Assembly (NCBI GenBank): GCA_028671895.1
Contig: CM053806.1
Coordinates: 18,301,001 to 18,365,000 of the forward strand
Length of the DNA stretch: 64,000 nt
Direction: 5' to 3'
From: Oenanthe sinensis
Lineage: Eukaryota; Streptophyta; Magnoliopsida; Apiales; Apiaceae
Part shown: one piece after another, positions 34,401-46,029 of the stretch
Layout: the number at the start of each line of letters is the position of its first letter
Numbering within the stretch: position 1 is the stretch's first letter
Made by a program: the position numbers and the translations under genes
Notes under the pieces: generated by a model
Databases searched by the model: none
The model's input: only the letters and a program-made list of their open reading frames with translations
What the model was told of the DNA's origin: nothing

Positions 34401-36092
34401 ACACCAAGTATTTTGAGAACTTAATTTGTCATGCCTTCTATGAGCCATGTAGCTTGATTTTGAAGTGAAGAGTTGAAGAGGTAGCTGTATAAATTAGTGA
34501 CTGCTTCTTGTGCAGAAAGATGTAGCTCCTCCTACATTCTCTTCCTTAAGGCCTCATAAGTTGAAATAAGATCCAAGACTTGTTGTTGTGTCTTGTAAGT
34601 TTCAGGATCTTTTAGTGATTCCACCAAAGGATATAAGAACAACAACACCTCATCATATGGAACAATCAATGAATCAATGAGACATGAGGCTGCATCCTTT
34701 GACATTCATTCCCAAAATGTGTCATGATCAGAGTCTAAAGACCATCTAGACTCTGACTCAACATTAGACTCTGGTTCATAAATTTGTTATTGTTCAGAGT
34801 CTGGCTCTGCAGGAGCCTTGGGAGCATCTGTTTCCTGCAAAATAGGATTAGTAGCAATAATAGGCTTGTGTGTGTGTGATGAATAAGCCTTCCTCAACCT
34901 TTTGTACTTTTTAGCAAAAGATTTCCCAAGAGACTCAATTTGAGAAGCCTGAGGTGCAATTGAGAGTCTGTAGCTTTGTTACAAGGTTAGATGTAGCTGT
35001 ATCAAAACTTTCTTTTAACAAAGAAAGTCCTTCAACAACTTGTCTCTCAAGTGGGTTGAGCTCTTCATCACTCTGTTCATCTACAAGCCTTGTTTGAACC
35101 AACTTTCTTCTTTTTACAACTGGTGACTTTTAAGAGACGCTAGAGGTTGGTTTCTTTTTAGATTTGGGCTTTGGAGTGTGTTTAGAAGTTGGGGATTTTA
35201 TTACTTGGGTAGGTGCATGAGGACTCTCCATTACTTGGTCCTGCACCATTTTACCTCCAAAGAAAGAAGAATTATAGATAGAAGGTTTGTAGTTAGATAA
35301 TTTTACCTGCATTACCTGTGGATAAGTCATGGCAGGTATCTTCTTCTTCTTATCATCAATTCTCTTGATATTAGAGAAAATTCTTCTATGTTGCTTGTAG
35401 GCCTGCATACAACATTCATCTGCAAGCTTGGAAGACATGTTAAGAATGAAGTGGTTGAGGAAAAGCATGAGAAATCTATGATAATAGACTTTCTTCATCC
35501 CTCATATAAATTGTTTAATTTTTCTCCCATTTTAGTGAGCAACATATCACCAATGTTGATCACTTTGTCAAATAGGAGACTATGACCAATTTGATAAGTA
35601 ATGGTAGTAATAGCATCAAAGCCACTACATTTTCCGGTAAAACACTTAGCAATTTGATTAAAGAAAAAGGACCACTCCTTTCTCAAGTAAGGCCTAGTAA
35701 TTTTACTCTATCTAAACTAGCAGTATAACCTAGTAACTTAAACATGCATTTAATATCAAAATCATTCACAGTTTCATCAAAAGGTCAACAGAGACATCAA
35801 AAGTAATATCACCAAAGGTAAACATGATTTTACCTGGTTGATCCTGAGAAGGATCGATAACTTGTGCAGAGCTCCAAGCTTGAGAAAAGACATCCATATG
35901 AATAACAGGAGATGCCTTGAGAATGTAGTTGAGATAACTCTGCTCCAAGAAGTCCATCACTGGGTAGTAGTCATCATCTACACCCTTTTTGTCACCTAGG
36001 GCTGCAACATGATTGGTGGTCATGAACTCAAAATTACCAAAGGTGAAAGCAATTACCTTGGGTCCCCTCATGACAGTAAATACAGCAGCCAT
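31414..36092 (-). pseudogene. Long extra frame downstream of pol, element D
   Basis: The same protein as at 901-2,649, but much longer. It starts at ATG 36,092 (TVMRGPKVIAFTFGNFEFM) and can be followed through frames at 35,686, 35,498, 34,402, 33,552, 33,233, 32,660, 32,382, 31,989 and 31,668. That is roughly 1,500 codons broken by many frameshifts and stops. Regions in order: globular N-terminus; Lys/Pro-rich basic stretch (TPKPKSKKKP); acidic ESETENEQ; a conserved block DYDAIWENGVTYRTTIHWIS and YPTYQSRLD; long Ser/Glu-rich linker; a probable coiled coil (QMNVAKQLSSVVKDISYIQ); a charged Lys/Asp tract; and a C-terminal block (KLTLHKQANKQMGKFML). No transmembrane or signal segment seen. Function unknown; the weak further piece at 30,855-31,055 may belong to it. 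Confidence 0.65.
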
Positions 36093-36505
36093 TGACGTAG
36101 TTGAAGTGAAAGTGATGAAAATTCTTGAGAGTAAAAAGCTAGGGTTCTTGAGAGCTCTGAGAGTAATTTTGCCTTAGAAAATAGATTGCAATAAACAAGT
36201 GAGTAAAAAGTATATAAATTTTCTATTTTTAAAATTTTCATACAATACACACGAGTCTACAACCTGTTTTAAGTCAAAAGTAACTGTTACCACCTATTTC
36301 CAGTCAAAAGTAACGGTTCAAAAATAATCAAAGTCTACAGGTGCGAATTCTAACCGTTTCAGGGTCTAAGGACTACAGCCTTTAGAGTCTACAGACTCTC
36401 AGAGTCTAGAGGTTAGACCTTATCAAGATAAAGTACTTCAAAAATTTTGCAATAACAAATTATAGTTTGTAGAATTAGGGACTATAATTAAAGTATTTAC
36501 CTTGC

Positions 36506-36773
36506 TGCTTACAAACTCTCCTAGGGTGTACACAAACCCTAGCAGCTTCTCTGTGTTTCTCACAGCAACTCTCTCTATCTCTATGCTCTCAAAAATTTCG
36601 AGAAATATATTAGGTTACATAGAATGTTTAGGGGATGCCTATCAACTAATAACATAAAGTCAAATTACAATAGGAATATAATTCCTAATTATTAGTTGAC
36701 AGTTTCCTTCTAAAATTGTCTTTCCTTTCCATAACATATCTACAACATAATAATCTTTTATCTTTTCCTAACA
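36506..36773 (-). mobile_element. Candidate short solo LTR replacing RNase H of element D
   Basis: 268 bp that on the minus strand begin TGTTAGGAAAAG and end TTTGTAAGCA (TG...CA). It starts abruptly after the RT residues KKFDMQDCA and ends at the AGCAAGGTA spacer that in element A follows RNase H. No TSD, so the insertion was accompanied by a deletion of the RT end and RNase H, or the borders are wrong. Confidence 0.4.
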
Positions 36774-37652
36774 AGCACAGTCTTGCATATCAAACTTCTT
36801 TAATAGTTCTTTCACATACTTTGATTGACCAATGAACATTCCTTCATTAATTTATTTGACTTGAAGACCCAAAAAGAAGTTCAATTCTCTCATCATGCTC
36901 ATCTCATACTTAAACTGCATTAACTTGCTAAAATTTTCACAAAGTTTTTCATTAGTAGAACTAAAAGTAATATCATCAACATAAATTTGAACTAGCAAGA
37001 TATCACCTCTATGTTTCCAGATAAAGAGAGTTTTGACAATAGTACCTCTAGTAAAACTATTTTTAAGAAGAAATTTAGATAGAGTTTCATACCATGCTCT
37101 AGGTGTTTAATTCAATCCATAAAGTGCCTTGTCTAACATGTAGACATGATCAGGATATTTGAGATCCACAAATCCAGGTGGTTACACCACATAGACTTTT
37201 TCTTCCAGATTTCCATTTAAAAAGGCACTTTTGACATCCATCTGATACACCATGAATTTTTGATAGGCTGCAAAGGCAAGAAACATTCTGATTGCTTCTA
37301 GTCTGGCCACTGGTACAAAAGTCTCATCATAGTCTATTCCTTCTTCCTGGTAATATTCTTTTGCTACTAGTCTAGCCTTGTTTCTCACTACAGTCCCATT
37401 CTCATCAAGTTTGTTTCTGAAAACCCATTTTGCACCAATAATATATCTATCTCTAGGTCTTGGTACAAGTTTCCACACTTTGTTTCTCTCAAACTCATTC
37501 AGTTCTTCCTGCATAGCAATGATCCAATCAGGTACTTGCAATGCTTCTTTAATTTTCTTTGGTTCATTCTTTGAGAGAGAAAAGCTATACAAGCATTCAT
37601 TTTGAGTGGCTTTCCTGGTTTGAACACCACTCTCAAGATCACCAATTATCAA
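36774..37652 (-). pseudogene. Reverse transcriptase (element D)
   Basis: [52 protein letters not shown], then beyond a stop at 37,182 ALYGLN, the YVDD active site (QIYVDDITFSS) and FFLGLQVK to KKFDMQDC. Several stops (37,182; about 37,108; 36,857). RNase H absent. Confidence 0.85.
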
Positions 37653-37745
37653 GTCAGGAGTATGATCCCTTGCCCATTTTCTAACTGGTGGAAGATTGGT
37701 TCTTGAGCTTGAGGCTCCCCCTAAGTCATTGCCACATTTTATTTA

Positions 37746-39080
37746 TTAGTGAAAGACAAATGAAAAGGCTCCCCCTGAGTTGCTTGACTCTGCAAAAGAG
37801 TCAGAATTGTTAGATATAGATCCGGATGGACTAGACTCTGAAGTGTTAGACTCCGATTGTCTAGACTCTGTCTGACTAGTCCCTGAATTGTTAGACTCTG
37901 AGTTGGTTAAAGTCGAATTTTCTGGCTCACCCTCAGAGTGTGCAGGTTCTTGAATTGTTTCAGGAGTTGATTGAGGCTCTTCATCCATGTTTTCTTCATT
38001 TATCTCATAATATTTGATATTTTCAAATTCTAGTGTTGTAGACTCTGGTTCATTCTGCAACCCTGTAATCTTTTTGTCATTAAATGCAACATGAATAGAT
38101 TTCATGACAATTCTGGTTCTGAGATTGAAGACTCTAAATGCTTTTGTATTTGGTGCATATCCCAGAAATATTGCTCCATCAGCCTTGGCTTCAAATTTGA
38201 TCAAATTTTCAGGATGTACCTTCAATACAAAACACTTTCATCAAAATATGTGAAAATGTTTCATACTTGGTTTCTTGTCCTTCACCATTTGATAGGGAGT
38301 TTCCCCATGCATGTTTATCGGTGTACAGTTTTGAATGAAACATGCAGTATTTATTGCTTCTACCCAGAAATATATTGGTAGTTTAGACTCTGCCAACATT
38401 GTTCTAGCAACTTCTATGAGTGTTCTATTCTTTCTCTCAACTACACCATTTTGTTGAGGTATTCCTGGTGCAGAAAATTGTTGAGTTATTCCCTTTGATG
38501 CACAATACTCCTCCATGGTTGCATTCTTGAATTCAGTACCATTGTCACTTCTTAGAATCTTCACAGTTTTCTTTGATTGCTTTTCCAGGAAGGTGATATG
38601 GTCTATTATTAGTTGAGAAGCTTCATCCTTTGAGTGCAAGAAGAAAACCCATGTGAATCTTATAAAATCATCTATAATGACAAGAGAATATTTCTTTTTG
38701 TTAATTGACATCACATTTACTGGACCAAATAAATTAAAATACAATAAATAAAAGGGTTCAGAAATGGTATTTATTGTTTTGCTCTTGAAGGATGTTCTTC
38801 TTTGCTTGTCAAGTTGACATGCCTCACAGAGTCCATCTTGGACAAAATCAACATGTGGCAAGGCTCTCACAAGATTCATCTTCACCAACTTGTTAAGTGA
38901 TTTAAAGTTGATGTGAGATAATTTCTTGTGCCATTTCCAGCTTTCTTCAGTTAAGGCCTTGCTAAATAGACAGGTAGCTTGTTGTGTTAAGCAATGGTTC
39001 AATCCATATGATTTGGAAGCTACCAAAACAAATTCTTCATTGCTATCATATATATGTCTGACCCTCTTATGCATTGAAGA
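37746..39080 (-). pseudogene. Pre-integrase and integrase (element D)
   Basis: WKWHKKLSHINFKSLNKLVK (pre-integrase), FNLFGPVNV, ILRSDNGTEF and QQNGVVERKNRTLIE (D-D-E core), then after a frame change near 38,235 the C-terminal GAIFLGYAPNTKAFRVF and a Ser/Glu-rich linker with repeated ESNTSES-like words. The N-terminal codons 39,080-39,176 are host promoter-side sequence, not element. Confidence 0.87.
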
Positions 39081-39341
39081 GTATTCCGTACGTTTATATA
39101 TGTATAGTAGTCTCTTTGTCTCTCTGATAAATATACATGTATAATATTTATATGTGTAATTATAAACCGTGACCACACTTTACCTTATATACAACACAAG
39201 TATGCATATCGTAAGTAGAGTAATAATACTAATAATTGCAGAAAACTTAACCTCTTTATCTACATGAATTATGTATATATATAATGAGACAACAATAAGT
39301 TGAGTGTTATTTGCAGAAGGCTAGTATAGCAAGAGATAGAG

Positions 39342-40520
39342 ATGGGCCATCACTGCTGCAGCAAACAGAAAGTTAAGAGAGGTCTTTGGTCCCCTGAAGA
39401 AGATGAGAAACTCATGAAACACATCACTTCTCATGGCCATGGCTGCTGGAGTGCAGCAGGCATGCATTCTCTTCTTATAAACCTCGATTTTTTCGATTAT
39501 TTCATTCCTTGCTAAAAATGATCTTATTTTACATTCGTTGTATATGAGTCGAGTTCTGTGGAGACAACTATTAAATTAGAGATCATATATATAACATATT
39601 ATCGTGCAAAACACGATCTATCTACAGAATATATATGGTCTTCAAGGTCCGGACTTAATAATATTGATTAATGTTGATATGTGTATGTGTAATTTTCAGG
39701 ATTGCAAAGGTGCGGAAAGAGTTGTAGACTGAGGTGGATCAATTACTTGAGGCCTGATTTGAAAAGAGGTTCATTTACTGAACAAGAGGAAAGAACAATT
39801 ATTGATGTACATAGAATTTTAGGCAACAGATGGGCTCAAATTGCCAAACACTTGCCTGGTAGAACAGATAATGAAGTGAAGAACTTTTGGAATTCATGCA
39901 TCAAGAAGAAGCTTATTGCTCAAGGTTTAGATCCCAATACTCACAATCTCCTATCTCTCCATCAAAATCATAATAATGGAAATAATGCATGTAATGTAAT
40001 TAAGGCCACCTCAGTTTTCTCTTTTACTACTACTAATAGTAGTACTACTACTACACACACAAAATTCGACACTTTCAAACCGATGCCTCGTGAAAATACA
40101 ACCGAGATCAATGGATTTGAATACAAAAACCCTAAATTCGGTTGGAACACGATTCAAAGTTCGGATTCCTTGATCCGATTTGCTAACGAATTTACCCAAA
40201 TTTCATCTGCTCCGATGAATCAATCCGATTTTGGTGTACTAAATCAAGAAAAATGTGTGTGGGGTACTAGTGCTAGTATTGATGAAAACGTTGGAATAAT
40301 TACAAGACAAGAAATGGAGCTTGGAGAGGAAGCACACCAAAAGAAGCTTTTCGGAGCGGAGTCGATAATGAATAATGTTAATGAGTGGACAAATATTAAT
40401 AGTAGTGGTATAATTGAGGGGATGGGTCGTTCATTTGATGCTGACTCTAACTTTGATTTTGATTTTATGGAAGCTGCACTAGTGCCTTGTGGAATGTACT
40501 GGTGGAAATATCATGGATAA
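39342..40520 (+). CDS. MYB26-like: R2R3-MYB transcription factor, MYB26-like
   Basis: A nuclear DNA-binding regulator. Exon 1 (39,342-39,459) starts [20 protein letters not shown]. Exon 2 (39,700-40,520) reads [16 protein letters not shown] and a complete R3 repeat ([20 protein letters not shown], then [20 protein letters not shown]), then a Ser/Asn-rich tail ending [20 protein letters not shown]. The total is 312 codons. MGHH plus [11 protein letters not shown] points to the MYB26/MYB67 branch; Arabidopsis MYB26 switches on secondary wall thickening in the anther endothecium. Two oddities: the only in-phase donor is GC (GCAG|GCATGC), and R2 has 15 instead of 19 residues between its second and third Trp (CWSAAGLQRC), removing most of helix 2. 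No second intron. If these are real, DNA binding may be impaired. Confidence 0.85.
39460..39699 (+). other. Intron of the MYB gene (GC-AG)
   Basis: 240 bp, donor GCAG|GCATGC, acceptor TTTTCAG|GA, located at the conserved first-intron position of R2R3-MYB genes (phase 1 in the Gly before LQRCGKSC). Confidence 0.65.
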
Positions 40521-40732
40521 TCTTGCATGGGATTGTTAATTAATTAGTCAGGGTTCTCGTGTACTACCTCTGTCCCACCCAATTGTTATCGTTTCGGAGA
40601 GAAGCTCCGACACGCATTTTAAGGTGCATATAAAATATAGTTCCATAACTTATTTTTAATTTTTTTTCTGAATAAAAATTTAAACATTAATAATATAATC
40701 CTCGTTCTCTTTCGAATCATTGTTTAATTATA

Positions 40733-40961
40733 CTCGCTTATAACCCGTGCAACACACGGGATGAGATTAATAAATTATATATTAATTGTTTTATATGATT
40801 TAAATATATAATTTAAATTTTTTTATTATATCGGCCATAATAATATAATATATAATAAAAATTATTTATAGATAAAATAATATTATTATTTTAATATTCA
40901 AGAGATTTAATTAATAAGTTTTAATATTCATGAGATTTAATTAGAAGTAGAAGTGAACTGA
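40733..40961 (-). mobile_element. Small Helitron-like element, copy 3
   Basis: About 229 bp. On the minus strand it starts TCAGTTCACTTCTACTTC and ends with an intact hairpin CCCGTG-TGTTG-CACGGG, then GTTATAAGCGAG. The terminus reads CGAG, not CTAG. Its body matches 6,333-6,574. It lies about 210 bp after the MYB stop codon. Confidence 0.5.
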
Positions 40962-43184
40962 GATATGTTATTAGATTGTTGTACAAAAAATGATTCACCG
41001 ATAATAGAGTTATATGTAAAATATATATGTTTTAAAATTAAATTCTTTTTATATCATAATTGCATAAAAAGTCGTATAAAAAGAAAACTTGCAATAATGA
41101 AAAGAGTTGTATAAAAAGAGGACTTACCGGACGGACTACCAATTGACTAAACTTTTTACTTTTCTTTAAATTTAATTAGGAAATTTTTATTAATTAAAAG
41201 AGTTACAAATATATTAAAAATATTTTAATTAAAATTTAAATAAAAGAGTATATTTTATTGTAGGTAAAATATAATATAATTTTAATATTCAAAAATTTTA
41301 ATTATAAAATTGTAATTTTAAATAAATTAAAGTGTTTGAGCGATAAGGAAAATTGAAACATGTTAGTAGATTGAGAGTACAACTATATATTCTAATTAAA
41401 AGAGAAGTTTGTTTAAAATAATATAATATAAAATTATAGATAATATAGATATAACATAGTGATAAAATTTAATTAATGTTAATAAAATAATATTATTATT
41501 ATTATATTTATAAAATTTAATATTGATATAATATAATTTAAATATAATATAATATTATTCTATCTGTGATGAGTTGTATAAAAAGAGGACTATCGGGGGT
41601 TAGAGTTGTATATAGGGTGTTGATGTCCATTTTCTAATTTGAATATACGGATATTGATAGGAACTGGTTGTTCTAGTTTAAGCAAAGTTTTTCTAATTTG
41701 AGTAGAGCTTGTATTTTGATAAATAATTTGTGTTATGCGATTAAAATAGAGAAATAAATGTAAACTAAAAAAATGCATATTGTTTATCATAAACTTTAAT
41801 GATATATTAAATAAAAATTATAGGATAAAATTTAATAATATATTAAATAAAAATTATAGGATAAGTAAGATTCGTAAAAAAAAATTATAGAATATAATTT
41901 AAATATAATATAATATTATCATATCTTATTATCCTATCGTGTATAAAAGAAGGATTACTGGTGTTAGAGTTGTATGTATGATTATATTCTTTTAAAATTA
42001 TATTTTAGGGTTAGAGTTGTATGTATGATTATATTCTTTTAAAATTATATTTTATTAAAATTCAATAGTTAAGATTGTTTCTATGGTTCACATAAAATTG
42101 GACGGTCAAGATTTTTTCTACGGTTCACCCAGTACCATACCGACGACCAAAACTTTTAATTTTTCGGTTACAATAATATAGTATAGATTATGTGACTAGA
42201 TATATATAGGAAAGTTAATTGTTTGGTGTTAGTTTAGTTTTGTTGTAGCTCAACTATGAATTAATATTACTAATATTCTCTCTATTTGAAAATAATTGAC
42301 GTTTGACTTTTTGGCACAAGTTTTGACTACATATTTAAAATTATTATTTTTAAAATTTTATTTTCCTGAATAAAAATATTAAACTAAATAATAACTTTTA
42401 TTATATAATCAAAACTCTTTAAAATATGTGTTAAAAAATCAAATATCAATTATTTCCGAATAGAGTACTCCGTATATAATTATAATGGTATGAAAACACA
42501 CACGTCTCTCTCTGTAGGCCTATACACTCATACAGCAAGCCTAGACAGGAGTAGATACTTAGATTTGTCTAACTGCTAATTGCAAGTTAGTACGTACTCT
42601 CCTCCAACGCACGTAATTTGAAGTTGAAAATAAATTTATTTATATATATTATTTTTACAATTTCTTAAATAAAAATATAATACTTAAACTATTATTAAAA
42701 AATAAGAAAATTCAAAAAAAAATATGTAAATACATTTTCTTTACACCTTAAATCACGTCAAATGTGATTAGTTTTTTTCCATTTCTATTCATATTTATAT
42801 ATAATATTTTTCATTTATAAATAATAATCATTTTAATTTTTAACACATACATTCAGGTGTAAAAAAATAATTATTATTATGAAATTTAAGATTTTATATT
42901 AAAGAAATTTTTTATTTGTTATAAATTTTTAAATTTTATTTTAAGTCTAACTATACATTTTTGTATATTAAAATATATTTCAAAAATCAAACTGAATGCT
43001 ATTTAGGAACATGGAGAACATGAAAGTTTTCAACCATAATAATAATAATTATTATTATTATTATTACTTGCTATTTTTTAAAAATTGTCAATAAATATAT
43101 ACTAAATAAAAAGATAAATAGGCTGATAAAATATTTCTTCAAATAAGATAAATAAAATGGAACGGAGAAGATAGTAGTTTGTTA
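40962..43184. other. Gene-free AT-rich stretch
   Basis: No gene. A roughly 47-bp unit (GTTAGAGTTGTATGTATGAT...) is duplicated in tandem at 41,960-42,052, and a shorter TTTAATATATTAAATAAAAA pair sits at about 41,800-41,860. Confidence 0.6.
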
Positions 43185-43505
43185 GTACATACTAGGCCTG
43201 TAAACGGATCGGATTCGGATCGGATTTAGCTATATCCATATCCTAATCCATTTAAAATTTTCGGATTCGGATCGGATCGGATCGAGAGTCGGATATTTTA
43301 CGGGCCGATCCATATCCGATCCGTTAGGGTCACGGATAATCGGATCGGAGATCCGATCCGTTTAAAAAAAATTAAAAAAAAAATTATAGAATTTTAGAGG
43401 ATAACAAATTCAACTTTCTCAAATTTAAGATACAAGCTGACAAACACGATGCTAAACAAAACAAATGTTACTGGTTTTACAAATAGGGAAATGATGTAGT
43501 CTGAA

Positions 43506-43644
43506 TTAATAAATGCAAGCTAAGACATAAAAAGGGTTTTGGAATCAACTTCAGCATAATCCACCGGCAAGGCTGCAACTAGAGGCAGGTTTCCATTAAA
43601 AGCTCCTTGAGAATCAATTTGAGGGAAATAGTCATTTGTCTTCC
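43506..43644 (-). pseudogene. Exon-like fragment inside hAT element 1
   Basis: On the minus strand a pyrimidine tract and TTTACAG are followed by an open reading of 46 codons (GKTNDYFPQIDSQGAFNGNL..., VAALPVDYAEVDSK) to a TAA at 43,506-43,508. It looks like the last exon of a host gene carried by the element. I do not recognise the gene; the composition is more gene-like than the surroundings. Confidence 0.35.
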
Positions 43645-43918
43645 CTGTAAATAGAAGAAAAAAACATGAATATAAAAAGAAAGTAATTGTAGGATGTATA
43701 ATGCAGACCTAATTAAATGACAACCAATGTTTAAATTCATAATTACTTATATAAAAAGAGCAAGGCTTAACAGAAGAATACAACATTGCAAACATATCAG
43801 GAAAGGAATAGAAGAAAATATACATTTTACATCATTAAAGTATTTTTTCTGCCTCTGCTTTCTCATTCGGAACCGTCTCTGATAATAGATATTTTTATTT
43901 TATAAATAATGATATAAT

Positions 43919-44019
<101 letters not shown>

Positions 44020-44224
44020 TATATATATATAATATAGTCGGATCGGGTCGTTAACGGATTGGATCACACTAAATCCATATCCATTGTTTAGCGGATCGGG
44101 TCATTAGCGGATCGGGTCATTAGCGGATCGGATTTTTTTTTAAAGGATCTATATCCATTTATGTAGCTACGGATCGGATCGGATCGGATCGGATATCCGA
44201 TCCATTGACAGGCCTAGTACATAC

Positions 44225-45051
44225 TACTACATACAAAACCTTCCGCGCAGGCGCATTTATCTTTGTATGTTTGGGAAGATCATAAAATTTAAGAGCGAAC
44301 GAGGGCTTGAGCCTATGGGATGTTGGACGGCCCTAAAACTGTACAAACTTGAGTTCCCGGTCTGTGCACTAATTTCCTATGACATGCTTTTGTTCTTCAT
44401 TCCTCCTCCCCCTGCAGTGGAGTCATATATATTCTTTGAATATATATTTGTAATATAAATATATTAGTCAGTTCAATTATATTTTAAAATTATTTATTAT
44501 TAATATAAATTATTATAATCCTTAGCATTCATAAAAGATATATATGATAATATGTGATTTGACGAGACTTTTAAACTTTTTAAATATATTTTGTTTTTTT
44601 GCTAAATTAACTTTTTATATCTTTACAACTAAAAATATAGATATTTGTCTATAATATATTGTTAAAAATAATTGAATCTTAAATTTTTAGTTGTATTTTA
44701 TATATTCATATATAAAATATATTCTAATCATATATTTAACTATTGTCATCTATTTATTTTAAGATCCAATAATCATCATTGAAATCTTTTTGGATTTTGA
44801 TGATCACTGTAAGCAAGCTGATTAGCTTGTGATGATATAAAATAACTAGATGTACTAACCTTGTGTTGCTGGAATTAAGCTAACTAATATTCAATATCAG
44901 TATAACAGATTCTGTTCATGATAGCAAGCTAAGATTGAGAAAATATGATATCCCCTGAGCTGTTACCAGGAGCACAGTAACTTTATGGATATATATGGAA
45001 GTCCGATTTTCAAGGAGATATTTTAGGATCTTTACATGTACAGGCTTATTT
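44225..45051. other. Gene-free stretch
   Basis: AT-rich; a short frame at 44,267-44,458 has no family features. Nothing else supportable. Confidence 0.5.
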
Positions 45052-45162
45052 TTTTTTGACTAATTTGGCTTATAGCCTTACAAATGAGTATCTGTTTTAA
45101 AGAAATTATCGGGGTGAGCCAGGATCGAACCCAAGACCTGGGATGACAGAGGATAAGCCCTC
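45052..45162 (-). mobile_element. tRNA-derived SINE, probably 5'-truncated
   Basis: On the minus strand: GAGGGCTTATCC..., a perfect polymerase III B box GGTTCGATCC (45,122-45,131), a short body and an A-run tail. The 12-bp direct repeat ACAGGCTTATTT at 45,040-45,051 and 45,163-45,174 is the TSD left by LINE-type retroposition. A clear A box is not seen. Confidence 0.7.
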
Positions 45163-45350
45163 ACAGGCTTATTTAATATAATGGGTTCTGTTTCATGAAG
45201 AACCTTAAATGAAGTACTAATTGGAGAACATATATATCTTGCATTAGATTCTGTAATATATTATAAGTAGAATATAATGCAGAATATATATGTTTTCCAC
45301 TTAGTACTCCATTTAAGGTTTTTCATAGAATTTTTGTCATAATATATTTA

Positions 45351-46013
45351 GGGAGATGCTCAAATGAGAATCTCTTATAATTAGAACTAAGAACTTCAAC
45401 AGAAGCATTAAATTAAAATTCGAATCACTAAAATTTTATTATACATACATAAATATATTACAATTATATACAACAACATCACTACAATCACAATTACAGT
45501 TACCATTATCAGCATTATAGCACAGCCTCCACCGCCCATATAATCATTTAATTGAAATTCTTATTACCTAAATTTAAATCACGTACGACCACATCATCAA
45601 ATTAACACCACAAACATTACTATAACTAAACAATGGGCACCACAATAGCTACTATCCCGACATCGTTGTCACCACCACCGCTGAATCACGAGCGCATGCA
45701 GAATCACCAAAATCTGGTCATGAATCACTAAAATTTCCAATTGGCGTGATCGGAGAAGAAATAGGCGTGATCGGAGATGTGGTGGGATAATGGCTACTGG
45801 TGGTGAACGGGTGGGTGGGTGAAATATTTAGGAAGATTTATTTTTGATATTAGTGATATATACATATTTATATGTATATAATTAATTGTATGGTGTAGAT
45901 TAAACTAAATAGATGGTTAAGATTATAAAATTTTGGTGATTTGAATTTTAATTTAGTGATTCTGTTAAAGTTATTAGTTCTAATTATAAGAGGTTTTCAT
46001 TATAATAACTCCC
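45351..46013. mobile_element. Terminal-inverted-repeat element, copy 1
   Basis: 663 bp. Left end GGGAGATGCTCAAATGAGAA followed by TCTCTTATAATTAGAACTAA; the right end is its inverted, diverged copy ending AACTCCC. The inverted repeat extends about 90 bp with GAATCACTAAA words. No coding region. Long TIRs suggest a Mutator-like non-autonomous element, but the AT-rich flanks hide the TSD. Confidence 0.6.
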
Positions 46014-46029
46014 TATATATATATATATA

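Larger units (their letters stand above)
30855..39080 (-). mobile_element. SIRE-like Copia element D, truncated
   Basis: On the minus strand, in order: pre-integrase/integrase (from about 39,080), RT (37,652 to 36,774), an insertion that replaces the RT end and RNase H, then the long extra frame (36,092 to about 31,414). No gag, protease or LTR pair is visible, so both ends are lost. Pol is closely related to elements A and B. The 5' truncation lies about 260 bp upstream of the MYB start codon. Confidence 0.85.

Noticed and set aside
45100..45140. tRNA gene
   Set aside because: A B box is present, but no A box, no cloverleaf and a poly-A tail with TSD; a SINE explains it.
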